Positions 41,827 through 48,597 of a stretch of 59,048 nucleotides of DNA are shown here, one piece after another. Position numbers and translations under genes: made by a program. A model generated the notes under the pieces. The model worked only from the letters and a program-made list of their open reading frames with translations, searched no databases and was not told where the DNA came from. Every line of letters starts with the position of its first letter. The stretch's first letter is position 1. Origin of the DNA: a virus; the IMG/VR virus record IMGVR_UViG_3300025030_000116, positions 1 to 59,048 of that record; one strand, 5' to 3'.

Positions 41827-42564
41827 ATGAACCATTACCCCTTCTACGTTGGCGATTACATGCGTGACACAATGCACCTCACCAACGAGCAGGATCTTAT
41901 GTACCGGCGGGCAATCGACTACTGTTACATGACTGGTAGGCCGCTCCCTCTCGACAAAACCCAGTGGGTTAGCATCGGCAAAGCTTCAGGTCCGGTTTGG
42001 GTGGCGGCTATGGAGACTGTTATTGAGTCGTTCTTCAGGGTCAGGGAGGACGGGTACTACAACGACAGGATCGAGCGTGAGCTTGAGAAAATGAACAGGA
42101 AGGTTCAGGCTGCAAGGGATAACGGCAAGCTGGGTGGCCGCAAAAGAAACCCAGTTGATAACCCAGTAGGAACCCAGCCGGTTAGCGGATTGGTTGTCTC
42201 AGCCGTTGAAGTTGTCGAACCAGCCGCCCCACCTACCCTACCCCTCAAGCCCCCCCTGAAAAAGAAAGCCTCAATAGATGGAGACGAAGCCCTCTTTGAT
42301 GAGTTCTGGCAGGGATACCCGAAGAAATCTGCAAAGCCGGTGGCCCGTAGGGCATGGGACAAGCTGGGCGTTGATGCGCTCCTCTCGGCGCAAATAGTAC
42401 AGGCAGTGGAGAACTTCAAGCGCACGGAGCAATGGATGAAGGACGGCGGCCAGTTTATCCCGATGCCTGCGACCTGGTTGAATCAGCGGCGGTGGGAAGA
42501 TGAGATTGAAATATCCGGCGAGGTCGGGACCGGAGCAAGAGACATATTCTCGGGGGGAAGGTAG
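41827..42564 (+). CDS. replication initiation protein (DUF1376-type)
   Basis: 245 residues from ATG 41827 behind CGGAG; an upstream in-frame ATG lies before the leader hairpin and is unlikely. The N-terminus, MNHYPFYVGDYMRDTMHLTN then LMYRRAIDYCYMTGRPLP, is a DUF1376 winged-helix domain of replication initiators. A Pro-rich linker (VEPAAPPTLPLKPPLKK) precedes a C-terminal DnaD/primosome-like part ending PATWLNQRRWEDE. The linker-coding DNA carries iterons (42148-42181), a lambda-O-like organisation with the origin inside the gene. Confidence 0.75.
   Translation: MNHYPFYVGDYMRDTMHLTNEQDLMYRRAIDYCYMTGRPLPLDKTQWVSIGKASGPVWVAAMETVIESFFRVREDGYYNDRIERELEKMNRKVQAARDNGKLGGRKRNPVDNPVGTQPVSGLVVSAVEVVEPAAPPTLPLKPPLKKKASIDGDEALFDEFWQGYPKKSAKPVARRAWDKLGVDALLSAQIVQAVENFKRTEQWMKDGGQFIPMPATWLNQRRWEDEIEISGEVGTGARDIFSGGR
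41958..42181. repeat. iterons in the initiator gene, probable origin
   Basis: AACCCAGTTGAT (42148-42159), AACCCAGTAGG (42160-42170) and AACCCAGCCGG (42171-42181) are direct repeats with 12- and 11-base periods. An outlying AACCCAGTGGGTT is at 41958-41970. The same 11-mer is found at 706-716. Repeats at the DNA level persist even though they encode NPVDNPVGTQP in shifting phases, so the DNA sequence itself seems to be selected. Confidence 0.6.
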
Positions 42565-42566
42565 AG

Positions 42567-44507
42567 ATGTCGATGTTAACAATCAGTGAGATAGTAGGAA
42601 TGATGAACAACCACGCAGAGCAGATTGCCAAGGAATTGCTACCGAATGGCAAGCTTGAGGGGCGCGAGTGGGTTGTTGGCGGCATCGGCGGGACGGCGGG
42701 ACGGTCCATGAAGGTCTGCGTATCAGGTTCCAAGGTTGGGATATGGAGCGACTTTGCAGCGGGAGGTGAAAGCGGCGACCTGTTAGACCTGTGGCGGGAA
42801 GTCCGCAACTTCTCCAATAACCGGGACGCCCTGGTGGAAGTCAAAGCGTACCTGGGAATAAAAGACCCTGCATTTGAGCCAATGAAGCAGAAGGAGTACC
42901 GGCGCCCTGTCACGCCAAAGGATGCCAAGAAGATCGTCGCAGGTTCAAAGGTGATGGACTACCTGATAGGCGTAAGGAAGTTAACACCGGAAGCGATAGC
43001 CGCGTACAGGATCGGAGAGATTGCCCAGGTGGGACCGTGGGAGAGTTGGAACAAAAAGAAAAATGGTGATCCGGCTACTGCGTGGAAGGGTCCGTGGATC
43101 GTCTTTCCGTTCTTCCGTGGCGGCGAACTGCTGAACATCAAATACCTGCACGTTGACCGCCCGGACGGCAAGAAGCAGACCCTCGTTGAATCCAACTGTG
43201 AGCCTACCTGTTTCGGCTGGCATGTAATACCCAAGGACGCCCGCGAGATAACCATTTGCGAAGGAGAGATTGACGCGCCCAGCCTCTATGTGTATGGCCG
43301 CCCTGCCCTCTCGGTCCCCTTCGGCGGAGGCAAGGGCGATAAGCAGCAATGGGTCAACTGGGACTGGGAATACCTGGAGACGATGGAAACGATCTACCTT
43401 TGCCTTGACGATGACGAGGAAGGCAAGATTGCTACGGCGGAACTGATAGGGCGCCTTGGTGTCCACCGCTGCAAGATCGTCACGCTGCCGAGGAAGGATG
43501 CAAACCTTTGCCTCATGGACGGCGTACCCAAGGAGGAGATTGACAAGGCGTTTGCGAACGCGGTCATGATCGAGCCTGACGAGTTAAAGAGAGCAAACTA
43601 CTACACCGCCGATGTCCAGTCAGAGTTCTACCCCTCCGGCGGGAAGCTACCAGGCTTCGACATGCCCTGGCTGAAAATCCCCTTTCGCTTTCTCCGTGGC
43701 GAAGTATCAACCTACACCGGCATTAACGGCCACGGCAAGAGCTTACTACTCGGCCAGATCATCATCGCCGCCGGGATGCAGGATGAGCGGAGTTGTGTTG
43801 CTTCCATGGAGATGCACCCCAAGAAAACCCTTTACCGTATGGTCCGGCAGGCAACCGGTAAGAAGATCCCCGAGCGGGAGGCGATTGCTTCCTGCCTTGA
43901 TTGGATGTCCGACAAGCTCTGGCTGTTCGACCTGGTTGGCACCGGAAAGACAGTGCGGCTGCTGGAGGTCTTTGAATTTGCCTACCGCCGTCATGGGATC
44001 AAGCAATTCGTGATCGACTCCCTGATGAAGTGCGGGATCGCAGAAGACGACTACAAGGGGCAGAAGGCGTTTATCGAGAAATTGTGCGACTTCGTTCAGC
44101 GCACCGGCTGTCATATCCATTTGGTAGCTCATGCCCGTAAAGGCGAGAACGAGGGCGCAGCCCCAGGCAAACTCGACATCAAGGGGACCGGCGCCATAAG
44201 CGACTTGGTTTTCAATTGCTTCACGGTCTGGAGGAATAAGGGCAAAGAGGAGATAGTCAAGGCCCATAAGGACGGTGAAAAGTTCGATCTACCCAAGGGC
44301 AAGACGCTTGAGGACATACAGAACCAGCCGGACGCACTGTTAACTTGTGACAAGGCTAGAAACGTGGAAGATTCCGAGGGCAAGTATTTCCTTTGGTACG
44401 ACGCGCCCTCTATGCAGTATTTGGAGCGTCCCGGTGACAGGGTGATTCAATACTTCAAGGTCGCCGGCTCCCCCGGTCTTTACGCCGATCTCCCCCCGGA
44501 CTTTTAG
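42567..44507 (+). CDS. primase-helicase (T7 gp4-like: TOPRIM plus DnaB-type)
   Basis: 646 residues. TOPRIM features are ICEGEIDAPSLY (about 230-241) and LCLDDDEEGK (about 278-287). The helicase part has Walker A GINGHGKS (about 384-391), Walker B-like FVIDSLMK (about 480) and HLVAHARKG (about 517-525). The N-terminus keeps WSDFAAGGESGDLLDLW, like CHC2 primases, but has few cysteines, so the zinc finger seems reduced. It would unwind and prime phage DNA with the upstream initiator. RBS GGGGGAAGG. Confidence 0.88.
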   Translation: MSMLTISEIVGMMNNHAEQIAKELLPNGKLEGREWVVGGIGGTAGRSMKVCVSGSKVGIWSDFAAGGESGDLLDLWREVRNFSNNRDALVEVKAYLGIKDPAFEPMKQKEYRRPVTPKDAKKIVAGSKVMDYLIGVRKLTPEAIAAYRIGEIAQVGPWESWNKKKNGDPATAWKGPWIVFPFFRGGELLNIKYLHVDRPDGKKQTLVESNCEPTCFGWHVIPKDAREITICEGEIDAPSLYVYGRPALSVPFGGGKGDKQQWVNWDWEYLETMETIYLCLDDDEEGKIATAELIGRLGVHRCKIVTLPRKDANLCLMDGVPKEEIDKAFANAVMIEPDELKRANYYTADVQSEFYPSGGKLPGFDMPWLKIPFRFLRGEVSTYTGINGHGKSLLLGQIIIAAGMQDERSCVASMEMHPKKTLYRMVRQATGKKIPEREAIASCLDWMSDKLWLFDLVGTGKTVRLLEVFEFAYRRHGIKQFVIDSLMKCGIAEDDYKGQKAFIEKLCDFVQRTGCHIHLVAHARKGENEGAAPGKLDIKGTGAISDLVFNCFTVWRNKGKEEIVKAHKDGEKFDLPKGKTLEDIQNQPDALLTCDKARNVEDSEGKYFLWYDAPSMQYLERPGDRVIQYFKVAGSPGLYADLPPDF

Positions 44508-44509
44508 GC

Positions 44510-44764
44510 ATGGACGCTATCACGATCCAGGCAAAAGTTAACGGGACATGGCAGCCGGTCGATTTCGGGCGCTATGGAAACGACATACCCGGCACGCTGG
44601 GGCAGATGAACGGGGCGGAGGTCATCATCAAATGGGAGCAGGCCGGAGAGGATTGCCGGTACTACTGCGGCACCCTCCCCCTCGCCAAAGCGATGAGACT
44701 AAAGACGAAGCATGTGTTAACAATTACCGAGTTGTTAGAAATCTACCATAGGAGGAAGAGGTGA
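44510..44764 (+). CDS. hypothetical protein
   Basis: 84 residues; IQAKVNGTWQPVDFG, then GAEVIIKWEQAGEDCRYYCG and a helical KR-rich C-terminus. Small beta proteins of this kind follow replication genes in phages. The ribosome binding site is weak, which suggests translational coupling to the helicase stop three bases upstream. Confidence 0.6.
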   Translation: MDAITIQAKVNGTWQPVDFGRYGNDIPGTLGQMNGAEVIIKWEQAGEDCRYYCGTLPLAKAMRLKTKHVLTITELLEIYHRRKR

Positions 44765-44940
44765 AAAAACCGAGACTGCTTTACTATGAAGAAGGCGAGA
44801 ACGCATGGATACCAGCACCGGACCACGTTGAGAACCTGATCGACGTTGCCGAATCAATGACAGACGGCGAAGTGGTGGAGTTGCGGTTTAAGCGGTTCGA
44901 CATGACGGATGAAGAATTCGATAGCCTCCCGGAGTCCTAA
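44761..44940 (+). CDS. small acidic hypothetical protein
   Basis: 59 residues from GTG 44761 with AGGAGG upstream, overlapping the previous TGA by three bases. MKKPRLLYYEEGENAWIPAP at the start, then a helix and many Asp/Glu (MTDEEFDSLPES at the end). The strong ribosome binding site and tight packing make it a convincing gene. Function unknown. Confidence 0.65.
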   Translation: MKKPRLLYYEEGENAWIPAPDHVENLIDVAESMTDGEVVELRFKRFDMTDEEFDSLPES

Positions 44941-44943
44941 GAT

Positions 44944-45255
44944 ATGAGAGCGCACCTGAAGGTTGGAGAGAAATGGGTAGTCGAGGAGTTACCCGCCGAC
45001 CCCGAGCAGATATTGAAATGGCTTTGGAACCATGACGGCCAGCAGGTTGTCGTGGCTGACGATGAAAACCAGACTTACTACTGCGCCAGGGAGACGGAAT
45101 TGCTTCTTTACCAGGAAAAAGGAAAAAAGGCGGAGATGTTCATTGTCCTGGGCAAGATGCTGTTCGACAACATGAGCACCATTCAGCTAACTTTCTCAGC
45201 AGTAAATGAAGTTTTCCCAGATGCGGTCCTGGAATCCGTAACACAATTGTGTTGA
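44944..45255 (+). CDS. hypothetical protein
   Basis: 103 residues, MRAHLKVGEKWVVEELPADP at the start, then WLWNHDGQQVVVADDENQTY and a helical end. It shares the alternating acidic/beta style of its two upstream neighbours. Its stop lies inside the promoter at 45252, so it is the last gene of the replication transcript. Confidence 0.6.
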   Translation: MRAHLKVGEKWVVEELPADPEQILKWLWNHDGQQVVVADDENQTYYCARETELLLYQEKGKKAEMFIVLGKMLFDNMSTIQLTFSAVNEVFPDAVLESVTQLC

Positions 45256-45279
45256 CAATTCCATCCTAGTTGGTAGAAT
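45244..45279 (+). promoter_or_regulatory. promoter for the HU operon
   Basis: TTGACA (45252-45257), 16-base spacer, TAGAAT (45274-45279). CAATTGTGTTG (45244-45254) overlaps the -35 and a half site TAGTTGG abuts the -10, as in other operator-controlled promoters of this genome. Confidence 0.65.
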
Positions 45280-45318
45280 ATATCAACCTACAATGCAGAC
45301 GAGCAAAGGAGATTTTCA

Positions 45319-45696
45319 ATGGAAGAGAAGGCCGAAGTCACGGAGAGCAAGCGGTTCAACATGTTGGCACTGCTGGGCGAAAGGCCCGACAGGGAAACGT
45401 TCAGAGCAGGCGGCTTCATCGACAAGAAAGGCAAAGTTCTCGACGCTATCCGCGCCGACCTCGAAGACCGCGCAGCCAGCGATGAGGAGTTCAACAACAA
45501 GCTGCTCGACTGCGAGCTGGGTTTCGGTTGCGAGGGCGACGAAAGGTATCTCCTCCCGTTCCTCTTCGAACTGTCGCACAGCAAGGGCAAGGACGACACC
45601 CTCAAGAGTTTGACTTCCGCCGTAGAGGTAGCGACCGTCCACATCAGAAAGCTCAATGCCGAGATCGCAGAACTGAAGGCGGCACAGCAGCAGTAA
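45319..45696 (+). CDS. hypothetical protein upstream of HU
   Basis: 125 residues, acidic and mostly helical, beginning MEEKAEVTESKRFNMLALLG and ending HIRKLNAEIAELKAAQQQ, a coiled-coil-like tail. AAAGGAGA precedes the ATG. It shares a promoter with the HU gene 24 bases downstream and may act with it. No family recognised. Confidence 0.6.
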   Translation: MEEKAEVTESKRFNMLALLGERPDRETFRAGGFIDKKGKVLDAIRADLEDRAASDEEFNNKLLDCELGFGCEGDERYLLPFLFELSHSKGKDDTLKSLTSAVEVATVHIRKLNAEIAELKAAQQQ

Positions 45697-45720
45697 AACC
45701 CAAAGACCAAAGGAGGCATT

Positions 45721-45999
45721 ATGACAAGGCAAAGTTCGATTGCAGCAGTGGCAGCCACGGCAGGTATCACCCATGCACAGGCCAAAAAGGCCATCAAGGC
45801 GGCGTTTGATCTCGTCCTGACGGATACGTATGCCGGGGAGAAGATCAGCGTTCACGGGTTCGGCACCTTCGAGATGAAGGACGTTAAGGCGAGGAAGGGC
45901 GTCAACCCTCAGACCGGCAAGCCCATCGAGATCGCCGCGAAAAGGACGCTCCGATTCAAGTTCTCCAAGAGCGCCGAGGACAAGATCAACGAGAAGTAG
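45721..45999 (+). CDS. HU/IHF-family DNA-bending protein
   Basis: 92 residues. SIAAVAATAGITHAQAKKAI, ISVHGFGTFEMKDVKARKG and GVNPQTGKPIEIAAKRTLRF are the classical HU/IHF body and beta arm. It bends DNA and may assist recombination, replication initiation or packaging. RBS AAAGGAGG. A perfect 16-base hairpin follows. Confidence 0.92.
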   Translation: MTRQSSIAAVAATAGITHAQAKKAIKAAFDLVLTDTYAGEKISVHGFGTFEMKDVKARKGVNPQTGKPIEIAAKRTLRFKFSKSAEDKINEK

Positions 46000-46004
46000 C
46001 CTAC

Positions 46005-46048
46005 CCCGCTCGACCATTTCCGTGACGTTAAAGAAATGGTCGAGCGGG
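46005..46048 (+). terminator. perfect 16-bp hairpin after the HU gene
   Basis: CCCGCTCGACCATTTC (46005-46020) pairs without mismatch with GAAATGGTCGAGCGGG (46033-46048) around a 12-base loop. There is no T-tract, so it could be a terminator needing help, an RNase III site, or a protein site in DNA. It marks the start of the cassette array. Confidence 0.55.
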
Positions 46049-46077
46049 CGTTAAGCCGGAGAGGGGGAGCGGTGGAC

Positions 46078-46368
46078 ATGACAAGATTGCAGGAATTAGC
46101 ATCGTGCGCTGTGCCAGATTACAAGATGGTATCGGTCGGTTGCGGGGATTTACGCGCGCTCATTGCCGAGGTGGAGCGGCTGACGGCTGAGAACGCCACG
46201 CTCAAAGACATGGAGCTTATCTACTCCAATCGCATGGGCGAACTGGCGCAGCTGTCGGATATCGTTTGCACATGGGTGCTGGAAAATCGAGAGTTGGCGT
46301 ACATGCCCGATGATGTGGGTGAGGCTGCCGACGAAATCATGGAGTACGTTGAGGCGGTGCGGCCATGA
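46078..46368 (+). CDS. cassette gene A1, hypothetical
   Basis: 96 residues from ATG 46078 behind GGGGGAGCGGTGGAC. Helical, with a leucine-zipper-like LRALIAEVERLTAENATLKD. It ends YVEAVRP, and its last 18 bases form the repeated junction also found at 47254 and 47933. The stop overlaps gene B1 by ATGA. Function unknown. Confidence 0.6.
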   Translation: MTRLQELASCAVPDYKMVSVGCGDLRALIAEVERLTAENATLKDMELIYSNRMGELAQLSDIVCTWVLENRELAYMPDDVGEAADEIMEYVEAVRP

Positions 46369-46493
46369 GCGCGCAGGCAATGGTAGGCGTCGGTTTGGCA
46401 ATAACTGCCGGAGTTGCAGCAGCGCGCCATCACCCTGTTGCAGCAACAGTCATCGCGCTTATTGCAGGGATCACTGCTTGCGGTAGGTGGTAG
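46365..46493 (+). CDS. cassette gene B1, small membrane protein
   Basis: 42 residues: MSAQAMVGVGLAITAGVAAA, then HHPVAATVIALIAGITACGR. Two hydrophobic segments predict a hairpin in the inner membrane. The start overlaps gene A1. It ends at the repeated GGTTTAAC block. Function unknown; small membrane proteins in phage accessory loci are often toxins or exclusion factors, which here is only a possibility. Confidence 0.55.
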   Translation: MSAQAMVGVGLAITAGVAAARHHPVAATVIALIAGITACGRW

Positions 46494-46545
46494 GTTTAAC
46501 GGAATCGGGTTGTGGGCGCAGCACACGAACGAGGGGTTAATCGCA

Positions 46546-46917
46546 ATGAGCCTAGTCCACAAGAATTGCCGGATCGCCTACGGATGCACGCGAACGGTCT
46601 GGTTGATTGGTCCTTACGCCTTCAAGTTCCCGGCGGGGGCGGAGTGGCGGCTGTTCCTTTTAGGTCTTCTTGCAAACATGCAGGAACGGTTGTTCAGCCG
46701 CACCGGCTGGCCGGAACTTTGTCCTGTCATTTGGTCAATTCCTGGTGGGTGGCTGGTCGTGATGAAGCGAGTAAGGGTTTTGACAGAAGATGAGTTCGCT
46801 AACCTCGATTTAGAGAAATGGGTTGAGCGGGGGGATTACACGGTGCCCGCTGAAATAAAGCATGATTCATTTGGTTGGCTAGACGGGAAGTTGGTAGCTA
46901 TTGATTACGGCAATTGA
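46546..46917 (+). CDS. cassette gene, conserved phage hypothetical protein
   Basis: 123 residues from ATG 46546. IAYGCTRTVWLIGPYAFKFP then FLLGLLANMQERLFSRTGWP and IWSIPGGWLVVMKRVRVLT give it a mixed alpha/beta look; GPYAFKFP followed by a helix faintly recalls the N-lobe of protein-kinase-like folds. No catalytic motif is clear. Flanked by partial and complete cassette repeats. Confidence 0.55.
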   Translation: MSLVHKNCRIAYGCTRTVWLIGPYAFKFPAGAEWRLFLLGLLANMQERLFSRTGWPELCPVIWSIPGGWLVVMKRVRVLTEDEFANLDLEKWVERGDYTVPAEIKHDSFGWLDGKLVAIDYGN

Positions 46918-46941
46918 GGGGTTAAACCCTGGGAGGGAACG

Positions 46942-47271
46942 GTGGACTTAGCAGAGAGCAAAAGACTACAGGCGGCAATGAGCGATACAGCGACAGACGC
47001 CCACGACTACACCAGCGAGCGCATCAAGAACTCACATGGCTGGCTCATTGCCAAGGTGGAGGAGTTGGCGGAATTGGTAAAAGAAATGGTGACGAGTGCC
47101 GTAAACGTCCAACAGGGCGCACGCGACATGGTCAAGTTTTCCGATGACAGGGCGCTTGAGTACAAGCATGAAGTGGATCGACAGAATGTGTTGATTTTCG
47201 ACCTTCGCCAACAGGTGGAGTTCTGGTCAAAAGACGAACCGGCGGCAGAGGCAGAGGCGGTGCGGCCATGA
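46942..47271 (+). CDS. cassette gene A2, hypothetical coiled-coil protein
   Basis: 109 residues from GTG 46942 with GGGAGGG upstream. Helical throughout (AKVEELAELVKEMVTSAVNV, EVDRQNVLIFDLRQQVEFW). Ends AEAEAVRP in the repeated junction and overlaps gene B2. Unrelated in sequence to A1 and A3 apart from the tail. Confidence 0.6.
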   Translation: MDLAESKRLQAAMSDTATDAHDYTSERIKNSHGWLIAKVEELAELVKEMVTSAVNVQQGARDMVKFSDDRALEYKHEVDRQNVLIFDLRQQVEFWSKDEPAAEAEAVRP

Positions 47272-47513
47272 GCGGAGCGTCAACAGACACGGGCAAAATC
47301 ACGTTTCTCGGGCACAAAGAACAGACGGCCAAGGATTGCGAAGGGGTTGCTGAGATGCTTGTCACTCTCGCCAAGGATGTGCGCGAGGGGAACATGGCAG
47401 CGTTTGAGGGGTTCTGGTTCCAGGGAGGGACAGAGGAAGGCGATGCGCGAATATTGGAACTTCGGGAGCGGTTGCTGCTCCGGTATCTTCACCGTCAAGA
47501 ACAGGTGGTTTAA
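47268..47513 (+). CDS. cassette gene B2, hypothetical
   Basis: 81 residues starting MSGASTDTGKITFLGHKEQT, then helical AEMLVTLAKDVREGNMAAFE and WFQGGTEEGDARILELRERL. The stop TAA lies inside the repeated GGTTTAACGGAATCG block. No family recognised. Confidence 0.55.
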   Translation: MSGASTDTGKITFLGHKEQTAKDCEGVAEMLVTLAKDVREGNMAAFEGFWFQGGTEEGDARILELRERLLLRYLHRQEQVV

Positions 47514-47572
47514 CGGAATCGAGCTGCCACGCGCAGCGGGACCAGCGAGGGGTTAAACCCTGGCGAGGAGGA

Positions 47573-47950
47573 ATGGTGAAGGAAGCAGATTTCAGGAAAG
47601 AGCTTGTAAAAATCATGCCTGGGTATGAGTGGACAATCCACACGACTCCCCGCTGTTCGGTGGGCAGATACCTCAGCGCCACCGGCATTCAGTCGAGCGG
47701 GTTCAACCGACTGTCTACCCTGCATGTGCTGAGGCGGAAATTCGGCAAAGAAGACATGATCGAGTACGAGGTAAAAAGCTCCGGTTATGGCAAAAGGACA
47801 CCGTGGCTGTCCACGGCCACGCGGATCACACTTGCGCAGGCGTTACGTGCTCTGCAAGATCACTACGAGCATATGGCCGCGACCTACGGGGGCCACGCTC
47901 GCGATTTGCGAGATGCACGTAAGGCAGCAGCAGAGGCGGTGCGGCCATGA
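47573..47950 (+). CDS. cassette gene A3, hypothetical
   Basis: 125 residues from ATG 47573; the next codon, GTG 47576, is better spaced from GAGGAGG and may be the real start. MPGYEWTIHTTPRCSVGRYL and FNRLSTLHVLRRKFGKEDMI suggest an alpha/beta fold. It ends AAAEAVRP in the repeated junction. Function unknown. Confidence 0.6.
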   Translation: MVKEADFRKELVKIMPGYEWTIHTTPRCSVGRYLSATGIQSSGFNRLSTLHVLRRKFGKEDMIEYEVKSSGYGKRTPWLSTATRITLAQALRALQDHYEHMAATYGGHARDLRDARKAAAEAVRP

Positions 47951-48171
47951 GCAACGAGGTTTTCCGATTTGGGGCTGAAAGGGTCAGGACTACCGCAGGA
48001 ATAAAGAGGGGTCTGTCATACCAGGATGAACGGGATAGGGTGGCAAAGGCCCACGATTGCTTCGACGGGATCGTGATATTGGACTGGCAGGACAGCGGGA
48101 AGCAGTCACAGTGCAGCATACGCCAGTTTTTAAAGCGGTTCAGTTACCACGGGAACGGCCATTCGGTTTAA
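47947..48171 (+). CDS. cassette gene B3, hypothetical
   Basis: 74 residues starting MSNEVFRFGAERVRTTAGIK, basic at first, then a mixed region (GIVILDWQDSGKQSQCSIRQ). The stop lies in a GGTTTAAC, the partial cassette repeat. No family recognised. Confidence 0.55.
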   Translation: MSNEVFRFGAERVRTTAGIKRGLSYQDERDRVAKAHDCFDGIVILDWQDSGKQSQCSIRQFLKRFSYHGNGHSV

Positions 48172-48177
48172 CTACTT

Positions 48178-48294
48178 ATTATCCCAGTAACCGGCGGGAT
48201 ATCCGCCTAGGGCGATCAACTGGATTGCCGTGTGATTGCCGCCGGTTGACCGGGATAATGAAAATGCAAATGCCGCCAGGGCGGTCAACTAAGA
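48178..48294 (+). repeat. long inverted repeat with internal direct repeat
   Basis: ATTATCCCAGTAACCGGCGG (48178-48197) is nearly complementary to 48239-48259 (one mismatch, one bulge), with a ~41-base loop. The loop contains CCGCCTAGGGCGATCAACT and, after the stem, GCCGCCAGGGCGGTCAACT recurs (about 48272-48290). This could be a structured RNA, a protein-binding element or the remains of a small mobile element. It ends just before the ribosome binding site of the next gene. Confidence 0.5.
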
Positions 48295-48306
48295 AGGAGG
48301 TAGGGC

Positions 48307-48525
48307 ATGTTTTGGGGAGGCGCAGCGTTTGGGGCGTTTGTGGTGCTGGCATTGATCGCGGCGGGATTGGGTGTCATTTCCTGGCAGGTTGCCAAGGAGA
48401 GGAGGAAGGAAGAGAAAGAACCGCTGAACCACAAGAAGTATTGGGAGGAGAGCCTTGAGGTTCAGAGCCGGAATGCCGAGACGTTCGAGCAGATCCTGAC
48501 TGTGCTCGACAACTGGAAACGGTGA
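48307..48525 (+). CDS. small membrane protein
   Basis: 72 residues with AAGGAGGTAGGGC upstream. One membrane helix (AFGAFVVLALIAAGLGVISW) followed by a charged cytoplasmic tail (KERRKEEKEPLNHKKYWEES). Last rightward gene before the bidirectional terminator. Function unknown. Confidence 0.6.
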   Translation: MFWGGAAFGAFVVLALIAAGLGVISWQVAKERRKEEKEPLNHKKYWEESLEVQSRNAETFEQILTVLDNWKR

Positions 48526-48550
48526 CGCTATGAAATAGCTCCAGACGCAA

Positions 48551-48592
48551 GAAAGCCCCCGAGTCATGTTGACCTCGGGGGCTTTTCTTTTG
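48551..48592. terminator. bidirectional terminator between converging arms
   Basis: GAAAGCCCCCGAG (48551-48563) pairs with CTCGGGGGCTTTTC (48574-48587), with T-rich sequence on the right and an A-rich flank on the left. It separates rightward early genes from the leftward lipoprotein gene ending at 48598. Confidence 0.85.
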
Positions 48593-48597
48593 CCTGC

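Larger units (their letters stand above)
46351..47952 (+). repeat. three 20-bp direct repeats at gene A/gene B junctions
   Basis: GAGGCGGTGCGGCCATGAGC occurs identically at 46351-46370, 47254-47273 and 47933-47952. Each copy encodes the end (EAVRP) of an unrelated A gene and the ATGAGC start of an unrelated B gene. Accompanying repeats are GGTTTAACGGAATCG (46493-46507, 47507-47521) and GAGGGGTTAAACCCTGG (46916-46932, 47547-47563), with partial copies at 46531 and 48164. These define interchangeable units. Confidence 0.8.
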
